This document shows positions 60,377 through 64,000 of a stretch of DNA of 64,000 bases, piece after piece (position 1 is the first letter of the stretch; every line of letters begins with the position of its first letter). The notes beneath the pieces are model-generated. The model searched no databases and had not been told where the DNA came from. It was given only the letters and a program-made list of their open reading frames with translations. A program made the position numbers and the translations under genes. Source of the DNA: Bolinopsis microptera (lineage: Eukaryota; Ctenophora; Tentaculata; Lobata; Bolinopsidae); contig NC_087078.1 in assembly GCF_026151205.1 (NCBI RefSeq), positions 9,440,675-9,504,674 of the forward strand, in the 5' to 3' direction.

Positions 60377-62140
60377 CTACCTGGACTCACTAAGGTTCTC
60401 AGAAACCAAATCAATGACCACAGTGCTTGTCCCCAGAGACGATTCCTTGACGACTGGGCTGGTTCCCCGGGACGTTTCCTTGACGACGGGGCTGGTTCCC
60501 CGGGACGTTTCCTTGACGACGGGGCTGGTTCCCCGGGACGTTTCCTTGACGACGGGGCTGGTTCCCCGGGATGTTTCCTTAGAGGGTGCTGTAATCTTCG
60601 ATTTTATGAATAATTCCATGCAGTCCCCAAGACAACACAGAATCCTTGCAGCGTAGGACTTTTTGTTCAATGTCAACTCGTTTTCTGTGAGCTCAACCTT
60701 CTTTATTCTGTCCAGAGCAGTTCGTTTTACTCCGTGCAGTGCACTGAAAAAGGAGTAGATATTGGTCACCAGTGCAGAGATACGAGACATTATCATTTAA
60801 AACAAAAGAATTAATCCTAGCATTAAATAGTTATAACTCTGACGCTGCCAAACGTTTGCGCAGGTTCAGTTCGCTCCTAAGTTCAGTTTGCAAAGCAAAC
60901 CTGCACAAAAGTTCAAAACAGTGACCCAAGTTATTATTAAACGAATTCGTAGTTCTAACCTTCGGAATTTCTGTTGAAATAGTTTAATCATCTTTACTTT
61001 AGTCTCAGGCAGCACTTTCGTCAGCAACCGTATGAAAATAGCGAACATGACATACTCTGACAAGTGGTAGGGTACAATCTGGTAGTGAGCAGAGAACCAG
61101 TCCCCAGGTTTGATCTCCACTGGGTTTATATCCATGAAATATTTCATCATTAGCAGCCTCCGGAGGTGGTAGAGCAGCGACAAGGGTGACTGAACATTCA
61201 GCAACATTGAACAGTACGTGTTTACGGAAGCTAGAGAAACATTCTTCTTGTCCAGGTGTAGTGAGAGAATGTGGTTGATAAATATCCTCATAACCTCCTG
61301 CACATCGGCCTCATCAGAAAATTTTGTTTGGATTGAGGTGAGGTTATCTACAATCTTTTCGAAGTGACTAGAGTTATCCTGTGAAGGAGTGAGTGGTGAA
61401 CTTGAGCTCCTTTCTGAGACTGAAGGAATATTCGAGATAATCTGCGCGGGTATTACATTGCAGGCAGTCTGGAGCTGAGGTCTTGAGTGAGTAGCGTGAG
61501 AAGCACTAGAATTAGAGGAACCTTGCCGTACGAGCATTACGGGAGGGAGCATTCCGGGAGGGAGCATTCCGGGAGGGAGGCTGACTGCAGGGAGGCTGTA
61601 TTTCGTCATTTCCTCAATTATCTCCGCTCGGGAAGGATCTAACCTCCGCCCCTCAAAATCCAAATCAATGACCACTGGGCTTGTCTTCCTGGACGTTTCC
61701 ATAACGACTGTGCTGGCTCCCCGGGAGGGTGCCGATTTATGGGAGGGAGGCTGTCTGTAGGGAGGCTGTATTATTGTATGCCCTTCCTCAATTATCTCAG
61801 CTCGGGGAGGGTCTAACCTCCGCCTCTTCTGCGGACGCTCACTCTGCAGACGCTGACTCGCAGCATTTGTCTCGGACACCATGTCATGCGCAAACCCTTT
61901 GAGTCTTCTAACTACGTTCTCTTGGTTGAGACCTCGTGTGCAGTTTTCAATGTGCTGTTTGAACTTGGAACTAAGGAGGTAACTGTTGGGGCACGTGTGT
62001 TTAACTGCGTCAAGATTAGCAAAGAATTGACTGAAGAGTGCGCTCCTAGGAACAAGTTGTCGGACATCTTCAACCATTGAGATGTAGAGTGAGTGGTTGT
62101 CAGGTTCCTCGTCGGAGTCGAGGTTCACAACTTCGACCAT
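60377..62140 (-). CDS. Protein with several SUMO-interacting motifs and a helical domain
   Basis: Exons 62140-60960 and 60743-60377 join in frame (CCGAAG|GTTAG, CTTTTTCAG|T), giving 515 residues. SUMO-interacting motif candidates lie at the N-terminus (VEVVNLDSDEE), in the middle (SPVVIDLDFE) and at the C-terminus (TSTVVIDLVSE). Residues about 33-100 form a helical segment (LFSQFFANLDAVKH ... SSKFKQHIENC) that vaguely resembles the DAXX N-terminal helical bundle. A second helical domain spans about residues 250-440 (DVQEVMRIFINHILSL, SPLSLLYHLRRLLMMKYF, YVMFAIFIRLLTKVLP). KETSRGTSPVV is repeated four to five times near the end. Candidates are a SIMC1/SLF2-type protein or a DAXX-related protein. 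I do not recognise it with confidence. It is on the same strand as DAXX. Confidence 0.7.
60440..60576. repeat. 33-bp coding minisatellite
   Basis: Four to five copies of a 33-bp unit containing GACGACGGGGCTGGTTCCCC, in frame in the multi-SIM gene and encoding the 11-residue block KETSRGTSPVV. The last copy degenerates into a SUMO-interacting motif (TSTVVIDL). A separate, diverged copy of the same block is at about 61670-61710. Confidence 0.93.
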
Positions 62141-62852
62141 TGCTACAAGATATTGTTATATTGAGTAAAGCTGAAGTAGGTTTGATGTCGGCCCCCAGAG
62201 GGCTGGATCGCAAGATCCTTTTACAAGATATGATTAATATTAGGTAGTCAAGAATTAAGATCGTATATTTTTTGACAGCTAGATGTGTTTTTGGAATCAT
62301 ACTATACTTTGAGATCCTTGAGAAATCGAAAGGGAAGTATGAATATTGTTTAACATTATATTATAGCAGATTCTGCTGGTTTTGGGTAATGCAAGTTAAT
62401 GAAGATGTAGGGTTAACGTAATAAATCAATTTTCATTACCATAATTCAAAATTTATACATGCAATTCAAGTTTAGTGAAACATAAAACATTCCCTCAAAT
62501 CTATTCATTTTAATATTAACTGTGGTTAAAATTCTCTCTTGACCTAAAACTCATACTGACTAATATAAGGAAGCAATTATTTACTAACACACGGGCAGAG
62601 GCTGAAATGTTTAGCAAAACTTGTCTCAAATTGAATAACGTTCGAACAATGAAGCAGTGGACATCAGATCTACTATATATATTGTTAACTCGTCATGATT
62701 ATATCATTATATAACCCAAATGTACAACAATTGAAAGCAAGCAATATATTTTACTACATAATTTTAGAACTCCACTGTCTACAAAGTCTCTAAAGTAATA
62801 GACGAAGAAGGTCAAAAAGGGGCTGATCAGATAAGTTACATTGAGCTTTACC
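62141..62852. other. Intergenic DNA, nothing recognised
   Basis: Space between COPE (3' end) and the multi-SIM gene (5' end), both on the minus strand. Confidence 0.5.
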
Positions 62853-63937
62853 TTAACGGTTAGACAACAAAGCTGAGGAAAATTCGTCAAAAAGCTTCTC
62901 CTTCTCCTGAAGCCTCAAAACATACGGATGATCAGGATGTGAATCCTTAACTTGGGAAATGTATCGTTTAGCAGAGTCTTTAGCTCCCAAAAACTGTGAA
63001 ACTATCGACAGGTTGATCAAAGTTTCCGGATGACCGCTATCCTTATCCAAAGCCTTTTGTAACACATCCTCCGCTTGTTCAGACTTACCTTGCAGCAAGA
63101 AACAGACTGCCTGACCGTTGAGAAGTATTGGGGTGGGCCCAAACTTATCTGCAAGCTCTTGATACACGTAGTATGCTGTCTGTATGCTCTTTGTGTCTGC
63201 CATTGCGATATTGAGGGCAGCGAGAGAAAGCTGGGATACTGTCGTGTCCTCATCAATCTCCTGCATTTTCTTCACCTCTTTAGTGGCGATATCCACTCGG
63301 TTCATCTGAAGCAGGGTCTGGACTGCTAGAGCGTGACATTCCAGCGAAGAGGCGGAATTTGTGACACGGAGAGTTGACTCAAAGTCTCCAGCTAGCAGAT
63401 AAACGTTGGCACACAAAAGGGCGACGACATTCGGGCAAAGACTTGCTGCTCCTTCGTTCAACACGTTTCCTACCTGAGGGATAAGAGTCATGTTAGTACT
63501 GTAGGAAAACGTACTTTGTTAGGAGTTAACAGATGCTGTGATGCAATAAATTGGCAATATGCACAGTGCATAGGTAAGGTTGAAGGGCAGCCAATCTGCA
63601 GTTATCAATATCTTGAAATAAGAGTAGTAATAATTGAATCCCCTGCTTGCATTTGTATGTGTCACAACATCCTTCAGATAACTTACAAAACAAATGGAAG
63701 CATTTATTGCGTGCATGATAAAATAAGCCATGAACCTAAAAAGTTCTGAAACATTACGGCATCATATGCCAATAGATATACAACGGGGATTGAAAGGGGT
63801 GAGAATGATCAAACTAACCTCTGAAATAACAGCGTCTTTGTTACTAGGATTCTGCATGATCTTAGCAAGAAGTACCAGCGCTAGAAACTCTGGTCCGGAC
63901 CTTGTCTCCACCTCTCCCAACACCAAGTTATATTTAC
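62853..63937 (-). CDS. COPE: Coatomer subunit epsilon, 3' part
   Basis: Exons 63937-63819 and 63473-62853 join in frame (CAGAG|GTTAG, CCCTCAG|GTAGG). The 5' end lies beyond the window. Epsilon-COP is a TPR-solenoid subunit of the COPI coat, binding alpha-COP, in Golgi-to-ER retrograde transport. Matches to human COPE as I recall it: SLECHALAVQTLLQMNRVD, MQEIDEDTTVSQLS, AYYVYQELADKFGPTPILLN, GQAVCFLLQGKSEQAEDVLQ, KALDKDSGHPETLINL, SHPDHPYVLRLQEKE. The C-terminus ends LLSNR, and its length fits the family (last about 205 of 308 residues in this exon). Confidence is high for identity. Confidence 0.95.
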
Positions 63938-64000
63938 CTGCAAGGACAAACTCTAGTTTCCTGAATCAAAAATGTAAACAAACAGATCATTATCAGTGTT

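Overview
The window is nuclear DNA from an animal, probably a non-bilaterian and most likely a cnidarian. The phylum is an inference from gene content and style and is not proven. Coding exons are short, with GT-AG introns of about 70-500 bp in AT-rich DNA. Recognisable animal genes are ribokinase (RBKS), zinc transporter ZnT6 (SLC30A6), the histone chaperone DAXX, the coatomer epsilon subunit (COPE), an F-box/LRR protein, two EXD2-like exonucleases, three rhodopsin-like GPCR loci and an intron-containing tRNA-Leu(CAA).

Layout. 0-5.2 kb: a long-inverted-repeat element flanked by TTAAA that encloses ankyrin-like and unknown exons and a 370-bp (GT)n tract. 5.2-8.1 kb: tandem EXD2-like genes. 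8.7-10.2 kb: ribokinase, whose stop codon lies in a 32-bp minisatellite. 11.1-17.7 kb: one intact GPCR and its broken paralogue, separated by a 3.4-kb foldback element that holds an ORF1-only LINE. 18.0-19.6 kb: F-box/LRR gene, then another foldback element. 21-31 kb: gene-poor and repeat-rich, with reverse transcriptase debris, SWIM-domain exons, a hairpin-rich foldback element and a TA-flanked element. 31.6-48.4 kb: SLC30A6 in nine coding exons on the minus strand. Its last intron (11.6 kb) is almost wholly a 36-bp tandem array of about 250 units plus three copies of one foldback element; a small secreted-protein gene sits on the opposite strand in the preceding intron. 50.1-54.8 kb: DAXX. 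55.1 kb: tRNA-Leu. 55.8-57.0 kb: a foldback element with a homopurine core. 58.8-59.9 kb: third GPCR. 60.4-62.1 kb: a protein with several SUMO-interacting motifs. 62.9 kb to the end: COPE.

Two observations stand out. First, the 36-bp array begins exactly at a real exon/intron junction of SLC30A6. Each unit is a copy of the last 18-21 nt of the exon plus the first 15-18 nt of the intron, so the intron carries roughly 250 potential 5' splice sites, and the first ten or so beyond the real one remain in the ZnT6 reading frame. Second, several unrelated-looking foldback elements share a design: they start with a run of G, end with a run of C, are flanked by perfect 8-bp target duplications, and have ends built of tandem or palindromic repeats. 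One of them has a related empty site elsewhere in the window. These look like one poorly characterised, non-autonomous transposon family.

The genes show no operon-like organisation. DAXX and the multi-SIM gene may share SUMO/PML-body biology, but that is inference. All gene models were made by eye from reading frame, splice consensus and remembered family sequences; no alignment or transcript data were available.
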